From the NCBI GenBank assembly GCA_963718305.1, contig CAVQZG010000018.1, positions 573,724 to 637,723 on the forward strand: a DNA stretch of 64,000 nt, read 5' to 3'. The translations under genes and the position numbers were made by a program. Origin of the DNA: RYN-230 sp963718305 (GTDB lineage: Bacteria; Actinomycetota; Actinomycetes; Streptosporangiales; Streptosporangiaceae). The stretch's first letter is position 1, and every line of letters begins with the position of its first letter. Below are positions 15,998-25,141 of the stretch, piece by piece. Below the pieces are notes generated by a model, which searched no databases, had not been told where the DNA came from, and saw nothing but the letters and a program-made list of their open reading frames with translations.

Positions 15998-17021
15998 TAC
16001 CTCCACCCGGGACACCTGGACCGAGCCCGGCACGTTCGAGATCACGCCCGGCATCTACCGGATCCCGCTTCCGCTCCCTAACGACGGGTTGCGCGCGGTC
16101 AACGTCTACGCGCTGGTCCACGGCGGCGACCTGGTCCTCATCGACTCCGGGTGGGCGATCGCGGGGGCACGCGCGGTGCTCGACGAGGGCCTGGACGCGC
16201 TCGGCTGCTCCGCCGGGGACGTCCGCCGGATCCTGGTCACGCACGTGCACCGGGACCACTACACCCAGGCCATCTATCTGCGGCGCGAGTTCGGCACCCG
16301 GGTCAGCCTGGGTATCGGGGACCGGGAATCGCTGGCCAGTTCCATGCGCCGGGACCGGCCCCCGCTGCAGAACCAGCTCGAATACCTGCACCTGCTCGGC
16401 GCGGGCGACCTGGCCGACCGGGTGGCCAAGCTGCAGGGCCCCCGGGATCCGTACAAGACGGGCTGGGAAATGCCGGACGACTGGCTGCGCGACGGCGAGG
16501 TCCTCGCGCACGCGGACCGCAGCCTGGAGGTGGTGGCCACGCCCGGGCACACCCGCGGCCACGTCGTGTTCCACGACACCGGCGGCGGGCTGCTGTTCGC
16601 GGGCGACCATGTGCTGCCGGCCATCACCCCGTCGATCGGGTTCGAGCCGGTGCTGTCGGACGATCCGCTCGGCGCGTTCCTGGGCTCGCTGGCCCTGATG
16701 CGGGAGCGGCCGGACGCGCGGTTGCTGCCCGCGCACGGGCCAGTCACCGGGAGCACCCACGCGCGGGTGGACGAGCTCATCGCGCACCACGGCGCCCGGC
16801 TCGACGAGACCGAGGCGGCCATCCTCGGCGGCGCCCAGACCGCCTACGAGGCCGCGGCCCGGCTGCGCTGGACCCGGCGCGGCCGGGCGCTGGCCGACCT
16901 CGACCCGTTCAACCAGATGCTCGCCATCACCGAGACCGCGGCGCACCTGCAGCTGCTCACCGCGCAGGGCCGGGTGACCAGGCAGGAGGCCGACGGGCTG
17001 CGCTACTACCTGCCGGCCTGA
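15987..17021 (+). CDS. Metallo-beta-lactamase fold hydrolase
   Basis: 344 aa from a GTG inside the synthetase remnant. Metal site: THVHRDHY (HxHxDH, about 87-94), ATPGHTRGH, FAGDHVLP and the final LLPAHGPV. Residues after about 255 form a helical/winged C-terminal domain, as in LACTB2-like or thioesterase/glyoxalase II-like enzymes. The substrate is unknown; linkage to a former acyl-CoA synthetase hints at a thioester or lactone. No promoter of its own is obvious, so transcription may start before the remnant. Confidence 0.9.
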   Translation: MQPDTSTRDTWTEPGTFEITPGIYRIPLPLPNDGLRAVNVYALVHGGDLVLIDSGWAIAGARAVLDEGLDALGCSAGDVRRILVTHVHRDHYTQAIYLRREFGTRVSLGIGDRESLASSMRRDRPPLQNQLEYLHLLGAGDLADRVAKLQGPRDPYKTGWEMPDDWLRDGEVLAHADRSLEVVATPGHTRGHVVFHDTGGGLLFAGDHVLPAITPSIGFEPVLSDDPLGAFLGSLALMRERPDARLLPAHGPVTGSTHARVDELIAHHGARLDETEAAILGGAQTAYEAAARLRWTRRGRALADLDPFNQMLAITETAAHLQLLTAQGRVTRQEADGLRYYLPA

Positions 17022-17143
17022 AACATGACCTGCCACGGGCGAACCGTGACGGTGAAGAACCCGCCCGCGACGCTGCTGTCATCCTTGGTGGCCAGCTCGG
17101 CTGCTCTGGTCCGGGCCGGGCGGCGTGCTGGTCGGCTCGGTGC

Positions 17144-18133
17144 TCACGGCGTTTCCTCCGGGGGTTTGCGGGCCCGGCTGGGCGCGACCCGGGGTGGCTC
17201 GCCGGGCTGCTTCGGGTACACCGGCGGCCAGGGGGCGTCGAGCAGGCCTGAGGCGAGGTCCCGTTCGCTCATGGCCAGCAGCGGCTCCAGCGATTGGGGC
17301 GCGTCGTTCATCTGCTGCCACGGGTCGCCCACGCTGGCCAGCCGGTCGGCCATGGTCGCCACCGTGAACTGGTCCGGGTGGATGTCGTCGATCTCGTCCC
17401 AGGCCAGCGGGGTGGACACCTGGGCGCCGGGCCGCGCCCGGACCGACCACGCGCCGAACACCGTCTTGTGCGGCGCGTTCTGGTTGTAGTCCACGAACAC
17501 CCGCTGGCCGCGTTCCTCTTTCCACCACGCCGCCGTGATCAGGTCCGGCCGCCGCCGTTCCAGCTCCCGCGCGACGGCCACCGCGGCCGCCCGGACCTGG
17601 TAGGAGTCCCAGCGTGGCTCGAGCCGGACATAGACGTGCAGGCCGCGGTTCCCCGTCGTCTTGGGATAGCCGGTGATGCCGGTCTCGGTGAGCAGCCGTT
17701 CGAGCTCGCGGGCCGCCTCCTGGATCTGCGGGAACACCACCCCGGGGGTCGGGTCCAGGTCGATCCGCAGCTCGTCCGTATGCCCCGGGTCGCCGGCCAG
17801 GTACGGCCATACGTGGAAACCCAGGCAGCCGAGGTTCACCGCCCACAGCACGTGGTCGGTATCCGCGGCCACCAGGGCCTGCGACGTGGTGCCGTTGGGG
17901 GTGGACACCGTAGTGGTCTGCAGCCAGTCCGGGGCGTTCTTGGGGACCCGCTTCTGGAAGAACGAGGGCCCGCCCGCCCCCTCCGGGAACCGCTGCAGGA
18001 GCACCGGCCTGCCGCCCATGGTCCGCATCAGCGGCCCGGCGACGCGCAGGTAGTGCCCGGCCAGATCGGCCTTGGTCTCCCCGCGCTCGGGGAAGAGCAC
18101 CTTGTCCGGGTGGGTGATCAGGCCGCTGTCCAT
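17144..18133 (-). CDS. LigD polymerase (AEP primase-polymerase) domain protein
   Basis: 329 aa, the polymerase module of bacterial NHEJ. N-terminal LITHPDKVLFPERGETKADLAGHYL is typical. Motif I RIDLDPTPG holds the two metal-binding Asps, GNRGLHVYVRL carries the conserved His, and VFVDYNQNAPHKTVFGAWSVR is the nucleotide-binding/third Asp block. The C-terminus is a Pro/Arg-rich tail. As a standalone PolDom it would fill gaps with ribonucleotides at double-strand breaks together with Ku and a ligase encoded elsewhere. A separate PE protein is at 787-1236. Confidence 0.93.
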   Translation of the reverse strand: MDSGLITHPDKVLFPERGETKADLAGHYLRVAGPLMRTMGGRPVLLQRFPEGAGGPSFFQKRVPKNAPDWLQTTTVSTPNGTTSQALVAADTDHVLWAVNLGCLGFHVWPYLAGDPGHTDELRIDLDPTPGVVFPQIQEAARELERLLTETGITGYPKTTGNRGLHVYVRLEPRWDSYQVRAAAVAVARELERRRPDLITAAWWKEERGQRVFVDYNQNAPHKTVFGAWSVRARPGAQVSTPLAWDEIDDIHPDQFTVATMADRLASVGDPWQQMNDAPQSLEPLLAMSERDLASGLLDAPWPPVYPKQPGEPPRVAPSRARKPPEETP

Positions 18134-18253
18134 GGTCTCTCATTCCTGGGCGGGAACCGTCTGACCAGGCTACTCAGCGGGTACCCGCCGCCCGGTGACG
18201 ACCGGCCGGACGGCCAGCGATGAGTTCGGAGTCCGGCTGGCGTCCTAGTCAGC

Positions 18254-18853
18254 ATGAGCGACAACATGGTGGATCTCACGCCCGCAACGCAGCGGCTGGC
18301 TGACCTCGTCGCCCGGGTCAGGGACGAGGAGCTGAGCGGCCCGACGCCCTGCCCGGCGTACACCCTCGGTGACCTGATCGAGCACATCGGCGTGCTGGCG
18401 CTGGCTTTCCGGGCCGCGGCGGAGAAGGACACCGCCAGCCCCTACGTGAACCGGACACCGGCGGGCGACGCGTCCCTCCTGCCCGCGGACTGGCGGGACC
18501 GGATCCCGGCCGATCTCGCCGCGCTGGCCCAGGCCTGGGCGAACCCGGACGCGTGGACCGGGATGACCCGGATCGCTGAGCAGGACGCGCCCGCCGAGAT
18601 GGTCGGCATCACCGTGGCGGACGAGCTCGTCGTGCACGGCTGGGACGTGGCCCGCGCCACCGGGCAGCCCTATTCCGCCGAACGGGAGCTGCTGGACGCC
18701 GCGCAGACCTTCCTGGGTTTCTTCGCCAGCCCGGACGCTCCGGCGGGGCCAGAGGTCCCCTTCGGCCCCTCGCGGCCGGTGGCCGGGGACTCAGCGCCGC
18801 TGGACCGGGTGGTGGCCCTGGCCGGCCGGGACCCGGCCTGGGCCGCCGGGTGA
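18254..18853 (+). CDS. TIGR03086 family (DinB/MDMPI-like) protein
   Basis: 199 aa. The start VDLTPATQRLADLVARVRDEELSGPTPCPAYTLGDLIEHI is the signature of TIGR03086, a mycothiol-dependent maleylpyruvate isomerase N-domain-like four-helix fold. The metal-binding His of DLIEHIG and the later DELVVHGWDVARATGQP are kept. Members are thought to be mycothiol S-transferases; no reaction is assigned. A strong stem-loop follows 30 bp after the stop. Confidence 0.85.
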   Translation: MSDNMVDLTPATQRLADLVARVRDEELSGPTPCPAYTLGDLIEHIGVLALAFRAAAEKDTASPYVNRTPAGDASLLPADWRDRIPADLAALAQAWANPDAWTGMTRIAEQDAPAEMVGITVADELVVHGWDVARATGQPYSAERELLDAAQTFLGFFASPDAPAGPEVPFGPSRPVAGDSAPLDRVVALAGRDPAWAAG

Positions 18854-18882
18854 CCCGGAAGACGGGCTGAGTCCGGGAGAGG

Positions 18883-18919
18883 GCACAGCCGCCCGACGCG
18901 GGGGCGCGGGCGGCTGTGC
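18883..18919 (+). terminator. GC-rich stem-loop between TIGR03086 gene and SDR
   Basis: GCACAGCCGCCCG pairs perfectly with CGGGCGGCTGTGC across an 11-nt loop. There is no T-run, as is common in actinobacteria. It ends 12 bp before the next start codon, so it may separate the genes or act in the 5' leader of the SDR. Confidence 0.6.
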
Positions 18920-18931
18920 GAAGATCGGCTG

Positions 18932-19693
18932 ATGGCCGGCCGTCTGTCATCGAAGGTCGTGATCGTCACCGGTGGCTCGACCGGAATCGGCCGGGCGGTG
19001 GCGGACCGGGTCGTGGCGGAGGGCGGCGCCGTGGTCATCGCCGGGCGGCGCCGGGAACCGGGGGAGCGGGCCGCCGCCGAGTTGCGCGCCAGCGGCGGCC
19101 GCGCGCGCTTCGTGGGCACCGACGTCACGGTGGAGCACGAGGTCCGGCGGCTGGTCGAGGCGACGGTGGCCGAGTTCGGCCGCCTCGACGGGGCACTGAA
19201 CAACGCGGGCGGGGTGAACGCCACCGCCCCGCTGCCCGGGGTCGAGGCCGGAACCTGGCACGCGGACCTGGAGCAGAACCTGACCAGCGTCTTCTACTGC
19301 CTGAAGTACCAGATCCCGGCGATGACCGAGTCGGCTGGCGGCGGTTCGATCATCAATAACGCCTCTATCGGCGGAGTCCGTGGCATCCCGGGACTGGCGC
19401 CGTATGCCGCGGCCAAGCACGGGGTCGTCGGCCTGACCCGCTCCGCGGCCCTGGAAGGAGCGGCCCGCGGGATCCGGGTCAACGCGCTGGTCACCGGGAA
19501 CGTGGATACGCCGCTCTACCGGGACCTGATCGGTGCCCCGCCGGACGGTGAGCTCCCCGGCCCCGCACCCAACCCGACCGGCCGGGTCGCCACCGCCGGC
19601 GAGATTGCGTCGTACGTGGCCTACCTGCTCAGCGATGAGGCGGCCTTCATCACCGGCGCGGCCCTGGCCATCGACGGCGCCGCCACCGCCTAG
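18932..19693 (+). CDS. SDR family oxidoreductase
   Basis: 253 aa classical SDR: TGGSTGIG cofactor loop near residues 12-19, an Arg-rich IAGRRREPGE after strand 2 suggesting NADP preference, NNAG at about 90, INNASIGG with the catalytic Ser, YAAAKHGVVGL with Tyr/Lys, and the terminal AAFITGAALAIDGAAT. Typical of 3-oxoacyl or secondary-alcohol dehydrogenases (2,5-diketogluconate/glucose type). No operon partner is evident; the next gene is 333 bp away. Confidence 0.92.
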   Translation: MAGRLSSKVVIVTGGSTGIGRAVADRVVAEGGAVVIAGRRREPGERAAAELRASGGRARFVGTDVTVEHEVRRLVEATVAEFGRLDGALNNAGGVNATAPLPGVEAGTWHADLEQNLTSVFYCLKYQIPAMTESAGGGSIINNASIGGVRGIPGLAPYAAAKHGVVGLTRSAALEGAARGIRVNALVTGNVDTPLYRDLIGAPPDGELPGPAPNPTGRVATAGEIASYVAYLLSDEAAFITGAALAIDGAATA

Positions 19694-20026
19694 CCCGGGA
19701 TACCGCGGCGGCCGTTGGCCATTGCGGCCACAGCGCCGAATGACCAAGGACCTGAAACCCAAAGGCAAAGCCTGGCCAGTGATGAACCCAGGCAAAATTG
19801 CAGGTAAACGGGGCGCGACAAGGAAATTACCGGCGCCAGAATTCTCCGTCACCCATGTTGCGGAATGCGGGCGCGGGCGCCACGCGCAGGCCTCTCGGGT
19901 GACAGATCCGCAGGTCGCGGGGCAGACTGTGAGGGGCGCATAACGACGGCACCCCGGGGCCGGGGCGGCGGTTTCCGCGCGTGCGCGAGGCGTGAGTTGG
20001 CGCGCTGGCTGATGGGGGTGTGACTG
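19694..20026. other. 333-bp intergenic region with a doubtful 67-codon frame
   Basis: Slightly A-rich compared with its surroundings. An ATG at 19740 opens a 67-codon frame to 19943 (start MTKDLKPKGKAWPVMNPG), basic at its N-terminus, with no family resemblance and no clear ribosome site. No hairpin or convincing promoter was identified; the promoter of the GH15 gene must lie here. Confidence 0.3.
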
Positions 20027-21964
20027 GTGACGGAAAGACTGCCCGGTAGTCCGCATTCGAGTCCGTCCACGGTGAGCGGAAGCCCGTTTCCCCCGATCGC
20101 TGAGTATGGGTTTCTTTCCGATTGCGAGGCGTCCGCGCTGGTCGCGGCCAGCGGCAATGTGGAATGGATGTGCCTGCCCCGGATGGACAGCCCGAGCATC
20201 TTCGCCGCGATCCTGGACCGGGCCGCCGGGCGGTTCCGGCTGGGCCCGGCGGATGCCACCGTCCCCGCCGGACGGCGCTACCTGCCTGGGACGATGGTGC
20301 TGGAAACCACGTGGGCCACCCCGGCGGGCTGGGCCGTCGTCCGGGACGTCCTGCTGGTCGGGCCATGGCGGCAGGCCTCCTCCCGGTCGAGCACGCACCG
20401 GCGGGTGCCCGTGGACCACCGGGCCGAACGGGTCCTGCTGCGTACGGTCCGGTGCCTGAACGGGTCGATCGATTTCATCATGGAATGCGAGCCGGCTTTC
20501 GATTACGGCCGCGAGCGCGGTACCTGGCGCTACACCGGAGACGGCTACGGGGAGGCCGAGGTGGTGCCACCCGGCGGCGAGCCGCGGGTCCGGCTGACCA
20601 CCGACCTGAACCTGGGGTTCGAAGGCCCGCGGGCGATCGCCCGGCACCGCCTTCAGGCCGGGGAACAGGTCTTCTGCGCGCTGTCGTGGGGGGATGGCTC
20701 CCCGCCCCAGACCTTCGGCGAGGCCCATCAGCGGCTGGCCCGCACCGGGGATTTCTGGCACGGATGGATCAGCCGGGGCAACTTCCCCGATCATCCGTGG
20801 CGCAAGTACCTGCAGCGCTCCGCGCTGACGCTCAAGGGGCTGATCTACGCGCCCACCGGGGCCCTGCTGGCCGCGGCCACCTCGTCGCTGCCGGAGACGC
20901 CCGGCGGGGACCGCAACTATGACTACCGCTACACGTGGCTGCGCGACTCGACGTTCATGCTCTGGGGCCTGTACACGCTGGGTTTCGACGCGGAAGCGAA
21001 CGACTTCTTCTACTTCCTCACCGACCTCGCCGAGCAGGATGCCGACCTGCAGATCATGTACGGGATCGGCGGCGAGCGGGAACTCACCGAGCAGACCCTC
21101 GATCACCTGTCGGGCTACGACGGGGCCCGGCCGGTCCGCATCGGCAACGGCGCCTGGGATCAGCGCCAGCACGACGTCTGGGGCGTCCTGCTGGACTCGG
21201 TCTACCTGCACACCCAGTCCCGCGACCGGCTGGACGAGCGCCGGTGGCCCATGCTGGTGCGCCAGGTCGAGGCCGCCATCGAGCACTGGCGGGAACCCGA
21301 CCAGGGACTGTGGGAAGTCCGCGGCCCGGCCCAGCATTTCACCGCCTCCAAGGTGCTGTGCTGGGTGGCCGCGGACCGCGGCGCGAAGCTGGCCCAGTTG
21401 CGCGGGGACCATGAGCACGCGTCGGGATGGCGCAAGGCGGCCGATGAGATTCACGCCGACGTGTGCGCCAACGGCACCGATGACCGGGGGGTCTTCTGCC
21501 AGCACTACGAGACCACGGCCCTGGACGCCTCCGCGCTGCTGATCCCGCTGCTCGGGTTCCTGCCGCCGGACGATGACCGGGTGCGCTCGACCGTGCTGGC
21601 CATCGCCGACGAGCTCACCCAGGACGAGCTGGTCCTGCGGTACCGCGTCGAGGAGACCGATGACGGCTTCAGCGGCGAGGAGGGAACGTTCACGATCTGC
21701 TCGTTCTGGCTGGTCTCAGCGCTGGTGGAGATCGGGGAGCTGGACCGGGCCCGGGCCCTGTGCGAGAAACTCCTGTCCTACGCCACCCCGCTGTTCCTGT
21801 ATGCCGAGGAGATCGACCCGCATTCCGGGCGCCACCTCGGGAACTTCCCGCAGGCGTTCTCGCATCTGGCCCTCATCAACGCCGTCATGCACCTGATCAA
21901 CGCGGATGAGCGGCTCAGCGCCAGCGCGTCCATCTCTTCCGGCCTTGACCCAGCCCCCGGGTAA
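20027..21964 (+). CDS. GH15-family trehalase/glucoamylase-like glycoside hydrolase
   Basis: 645 aa from a GTG. The N-terminal beta domain (PIAEYGFLSDCEASALVAASGNVEWMCLPRMDSPSIFAA) and the (alpha/alpha)6 barrel with GGDRNYDYRYTWLRDSTF, GNGAWDQRQHDVWG, LWEVRGPAQHFTASKVLCW and EGTFTICSFWLV match the trehalase branch of GH15 known from mycobacteria (an inverting, phosphate-stimulated trehalase). The general acid/base Glu residues are expected in DQGLWEVRG and EEGTF. No signal peptide, so it acts on internal trehalose. A glucose-dehydrogenase-like gene 1.3 kb downstream could use the glucose released. Confidence 0.92.
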   Translation: MTERLPGSPHSSPSTVSGSPFPPIAEYGFLSDCEASALVAASGNVEWMCLPRMDSPSIFAAILDRAAGRFRLGPADATVPAGRRYLPGTMVLETTWATPAGWAVVRDVLLVGPWRQASSRSSTHRRVPVDHRAERVLLRTVRCLNGSIDFIMECEPAFDYGRERGTWRYTGDGYGEAEVVPPGGEPRVRLTTDLNLGFEGPRAIARHRLQAGEQVFCALSWGDGSPPQTFGEAHQRLARTGDFWHGWISRGNFPDHPWRKYLQRSALTLKGLIYAPTGALLAAATSSLPETPGGDRNYDYRYTWLRDSTFMLWGLYTLGFDAEANDFFYFLTDLAEQDADLQIMYGIGGERELTEQTLDHLSGYDGARPVRIGNGAWDQRQHDVWGVLLDSVYLHTQSRDRLDERRWPMLVRQVEAAIEHWREPDQGLWEVRGPAQHFTASKVLCWVAADRGAKLAQLRGDHEHASGWRKAADEIHADVCANGTDDRGVFCQHYETTALDASALLIPLLGFLPPDDDRVRSTVLAIADELTQDELVLRYRVEETDDGFSGEEGTFTICSFWLVSALVEIGELDRARALCEKLLSYATPLFLYAEEIDPHSGRHLGNFPQAFSHLALINAVMHLINADERLSASASISSGLDPAPG

Positions 21965-22098
21965 CGGGCGCTGACGGCAGCCTGCTGGCGCTCGGCGGGG
22001 CCCCGGCGGGGCCCCGCCGGGTCACCGCCGGGTCACCGCCGGGGACCGGGACCGCGATCCGGTTAACATGCTGTCGTGAGCCGAGGCGGGTCAGCCCA

Positions 22099-23198
22099 GT
22101 GAGTGACCAGCCCCCACCCAAGCACGAGGGTTCACTCGCCGCCCGGATTGATCGCCAGAAGGCGCACCCCCTGGCGTGGCAGACGGTGGTCAAGCGGGCT
22201 GTGGTGGTCGCGGTCGCGGGTGTCTCCATCTACCTCGTGTTCCGACCATCACCGAAGTCTTTGCCTCCTGGCCACGTCTGTCGACCCTGGACCCGCGGTG
22301 GTTCACCCTGGCGGTGGCGGCGGAGATCGCGCACTTTACCTGCACGTTCGCATTGCAGCGGCTCGCCCTGCGGACCAGGGCCTGGTTCCCGGTCATCACG
22401 TCCCAGCTGGCCGGCAATGCGATCACCCTGATCGTGCCGGGCGGCGCGGCGGTGGGCGCCGCCGTGCAGTTCCGGATGCTGGCGGCCAGCGGGCGGGATA
22501 CCAGCTCAACCGTGGGCGGGCTGGCGGCCTTCTCCCTCCTCGGTGTGGGCGGCCTGCTGGCCCTCCCGGTCTTCGCTCTGCCCGTCATCCTGGTGGGTGC
22601 GCCCACCAACCGGGGGCTGGTCAACGCGGCCATCCTCGGGGCGGTGGGGTTCGTGGTCTTCGCCGCGCTGGGCGCGGTGATCCTGGCCTATGACGCACCG
22701 CTCCGCTGGTGTGGCCGGGTGGTGCAGCGGCTGCGGAACTCGATCCTGCGGAAACGGCCCCCGATGACCGGGCTGGATGAGTCCCTGCTCGCCCAGCGCA
22801 ACGACATCCGGGCGGTGCTGGGCGCGCAATGGTGGCAGGCACTGCTGCTCTCCGCTGGCCGCCTGGCCTTCGACTATCTCTGCTTGCTGTTCGCGCTGCG
22901 GGCTACCGGGGCCCGGCCGCGGCCCTCGCTGATCCTGGTCGCCTACGCGGTAGCCGGGGTCGTCGGGATGATTCCGGCCACCCCCGGCGGCCTCGGGCTG
23001 GTCGAGGCGAGCCTGACCGGGCTCTTGGTGCTGGCCGACGTCAACTCCAGCCAGGCCGTGCTGGCCACGCTCACCTACCGGCTCGCTTCGTACTGGCTGC
23101 CCCTCCTGGCCGGGCCGGTCGCGTACGGCCTGTTCCGGATCCGGTACCGGACCGGCCCGTCGCCTCCGCAGCCCAGCGCGGCCGCCGACGCAGCGTAA
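22099..23198 (+). pseudogene. YbhN/LPG-synthase-TM-like (flippase-like) membrane protein, single frameshift
   Basis: Starting at GTG 22099 (VSDQPPPKHEGSLAARIDRQ), the frame holds a first transmembrane segment AVVVAVAGVSIYLVF, then needs one extra base at about 22240-22244 to continue as PTITEVFASWPRLSTLDPRW. The downstream frame contains six to seven more helices and the family motifs AGNAITLIVPGGAAVGAAVQFRML and IPATPGGLGLVEASL (UPF0104, lysylphosphatidylglycerol synthase TM region). Intact length would be about 366 aa. One missing C in TTCCGACC would explain the break. Function uncertain; family members flip or export lipid-linked substrates. Confidence 0.78.
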
Positions 23199-23307
23199 TC
23201 ACCCTCCGGGAGTGGCGACTGCGGCGCTGGCGGCGGCCAGTATCGGCGCCGGGCGCGCGGAGAGTATCCAGGGTCGCCGCCGGGAGCGAGTATCGCCGGA
23301 AGGGAAC

Positions 23308-24429
23308 ATGAAAGCAGTCGCGGTGTTTCCCGGAACTCGTGAAGTCAGGCTGATCGAGCAGGACGTTCCCCGGCTTCTCGAGCCTGATCAGGTGCTGTTG
23401 CGGATGCTCGACATCGGCATCTGCGGCACCGACAAGGAGATCTGCTCCTTTGAGTACGGGACTCCGCCACCGGGGGATGACCATCTGGTGATCGGTCACG
23501 AGTCGGTGGCCGAGGTCGTGCAAGCCGGGCCCGCGGTGCAGCGCTTCCAGCCAGGAGACCTGGTCGTCCCGTCGGTGCGGCGCCCATGCCCGGATCCTGG
23601 CTGCCTGGCCTGCCGCTCCGGGCATCAGGACTACTGCTACACCGGAGACTTCACCGAGCGGGGCATCAAGGAAGCTCACGGCTATATGGCGGAGTACGTC
23701 GTCGATCGCGAGCGGTACCTGAACGTCGTGCCGCCGGATATGCGGGACATCGCCGTGCTGGCCGAGCCGCTGACCATCGCGGAGAAGGCGCTCACGCAGA
23801 TTTTCTGGATGATGCGGCAGCGGCCACCCTGGCTGGATCCGGAAACGCCCAGCGGGGAGCGCGGCCAGGGGCTTTCGGCGCTGGTGCTCGGCATCGGGCC
23901 GGTCGGGCTGCTGGGCGCGATGGTGCTGGTCACCGCCGGCTTTAACACCTACGTCTATTCGCGCGAACTGCCGCCCAGCCCGCGGATCGACCTCGTCGGC
24001 GCCATCGGGGCAACGTATGTCTCCTCCCAGGCCACGACGTTCGCGGACCTGGCGGAGCAGATAGGCAACATCGACCTGATCTATGAAGCGGTCGGGCATT
24101 CCCACTTCGCTCTGCAGGCGTTGCGGGTCCTGGGCACCAACGGCATCTTCGTGCTGACCGGCGTCCCCGGCCTGCAGGCCTTCGTCCAGGCGGACCCGGC
24201 GCGCCTGATGCGGGACATGGTGCTGAAGAACCAGGTCCTGCTGGGCACGGTCAACGCCGGGGCCGACGCCTTCGCATCCGCGCTCGGGAACCTGGACCGT
24301 TTCCGGCGGCGCTGGCCGGCCGCGGTAGGAACGCTCATCGCCGGCCGCTACCCACCGGAGCAGGCGCCGGACCTGATTCTTGGGCGGCCGGCGGGCATCA
24401 AGACCGTCATCGCTTTTGATACGCCATGA
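23308..24429 (+). CDS. Zinc-dependent glucose 1-dehydrogenase-like MDR oxidoreductase
   Basis: 373 aa from the ATG preceded by GGAAGGGAAC. Medium-chain dehydrogenase: catalytic zinc ligands in DIGICGTDKEI (Cys) and VIGHESVAEV (His/Glu); structural-zinc-like cysteines in CPDPGCLACRSGHQDYC; Rossmann motif LVLGIGPVGLLGAMVL. The TDKEI...FEYGTPPPGDDHLVIGHE pattern and the glucose dehydrogenase C-terminal region (VLLGTVNAGADAFASALGNLDRF, WPAAVGTLI) match archaeal-type glucose 1-dehydrogenase. It may oxidise glucose made by the upstream trehalase. Confidence 0.88.
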   Translation: MKAVAVFPGTREVRLIEQDVPRLLEPDQVLLRMLDIGICGTDKEICSFEYGTPPPGDDHLVIGHESVAEVVQAGPAVQRFQPGDLVVPSVRRPCPDPGCLACRSGHQDYCYTGDFTERGIKEAHGYMAEYVVDRERYLNVVPPDMRDIAVLAEPLTIAEKALTQIFWMMRQRPPWLDPETPSGERGQGLSALVLGIGPVGLLGAMVLVTAGFNTYVYSRELPPSPRIDLVGAIGATYVSSQATTFADLAEQIGNIDLIYEAVGHSHFALQALRVLGTNGIFVLTGVPGLQAFVQADPARLMRDMVLKNQVLLGTVNAGADAFASALGNLDRFRRRWPAAVGTLIAGRYPPEQAPDLILGRPAGIKTVIAFDTP

Positions 24430-24484
24430 CCGCCGGATACCCGGCCCCGCTGACCGCGGCGCGGCGAGAGCCCGCGGCCAAGGC

Positions 24485-25141
24485 TCAGGTGCGGGGCCAG
24501 ACGGCGAACTGCTCGCGCAGCCGGGCGACGTCCGCCGGGGTCAGCCCGTAGCGGGTGAACAGCCCGTCGGGCATCCGGTCCAGCTGCGTGCCCGCGTCGG
24601 AGAAGTCACGGTCTTCCAGGCCGGGATCCAGCCGCCTGGCGAAGCTGATCAGCTGGTCGGGGGTGTAGTGCTGGAGGGCGGCGGCCGTGTCCACGTAGTC
24701 GCGCGGCTCGACCCGGCTGGCCAGCGCGCAGACCTTGGAGCCGGCCAGGTCCTCCAGATCGAGGACAGGGCCGACGTCCATGGTCACCGGCCCGCGGGTC
24801 CGGTCGAAATAGGCCATCTGGAGCATGGTCTGCTGCCCGCCCGGAGCGGTAATGATCCACTCGGCGAGGCCCTCGCCCATCCCGTAGAAGATGTCCTCCA
24901 GGCCGCCGGCCTGGTCCCGGCGCTCGGCCTCGAATCCTGCGGCGCGCAGCGCACCTTCCACCGCGTCGGCGGCGGCGGCCACGGCGGTTTCCTGGTCGCT
25001 GAACAGGTCAACGTCGTCGGTGGGGCGGTCGATGATCCCGTGCGCGATCAGGGCGTTGCCGCCGGCCAGGGCGAACCCGTGCCGCGCGGCCGTGCGCAGG
25101 GCGATCGTGGCCACCTCGCGCTGGAGTTCGTCGATCGGCAT
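24485..25141 (-). CDS. AbiEii-like nucleotidyltransferase (type IV TA toxin family)
   Basis: 218 aa. DNA polymerase-beta-like nucleotidyltransferase: FALAGGNALIAHGIIDRPTDDVDLFSD contains the GG...(x)DxD active site at about residues 26-52, and MDVGPVLDLEDLAGSKVCALASRVEPRDYVD is the third-Asp and AbiEii C-terminal signature. AbiEii family proteins act as toxins that modify tRNA or nucleotides and give phage resistance. Its ATG shares one base with the TGA of the upstream gene (TGATG), indicating translational coupling. The partner is not a recognisable AbiEi. Confidence 0.82.
   Translation of the reverse strand: MPIDELQREVATIALRTAARHGFALAGGNALIAHGIIDRPTDDVDLFSDQETAVAAAADAVEGALRAAGFEAERRDQAGGLEDIFYGMGEGLAEWIITAPGGQQTMLQMAYFDRTRGPVTMDVGPVLDLEDLAGSKVCALASRVEPRDYVDTAAALQHYTPDQLISFARRLDPGLEDRDFSDAGTQLDRMPDGLFTRYGLTPADVARLREQFAVWPRT

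Noticed and set aside
19740..19943. 67-codon basic frame upstream of the trehalase
   Set aside because: No homology, no clear ribosome site and composition close to intergenic; only mentioned within the intergenic entry.
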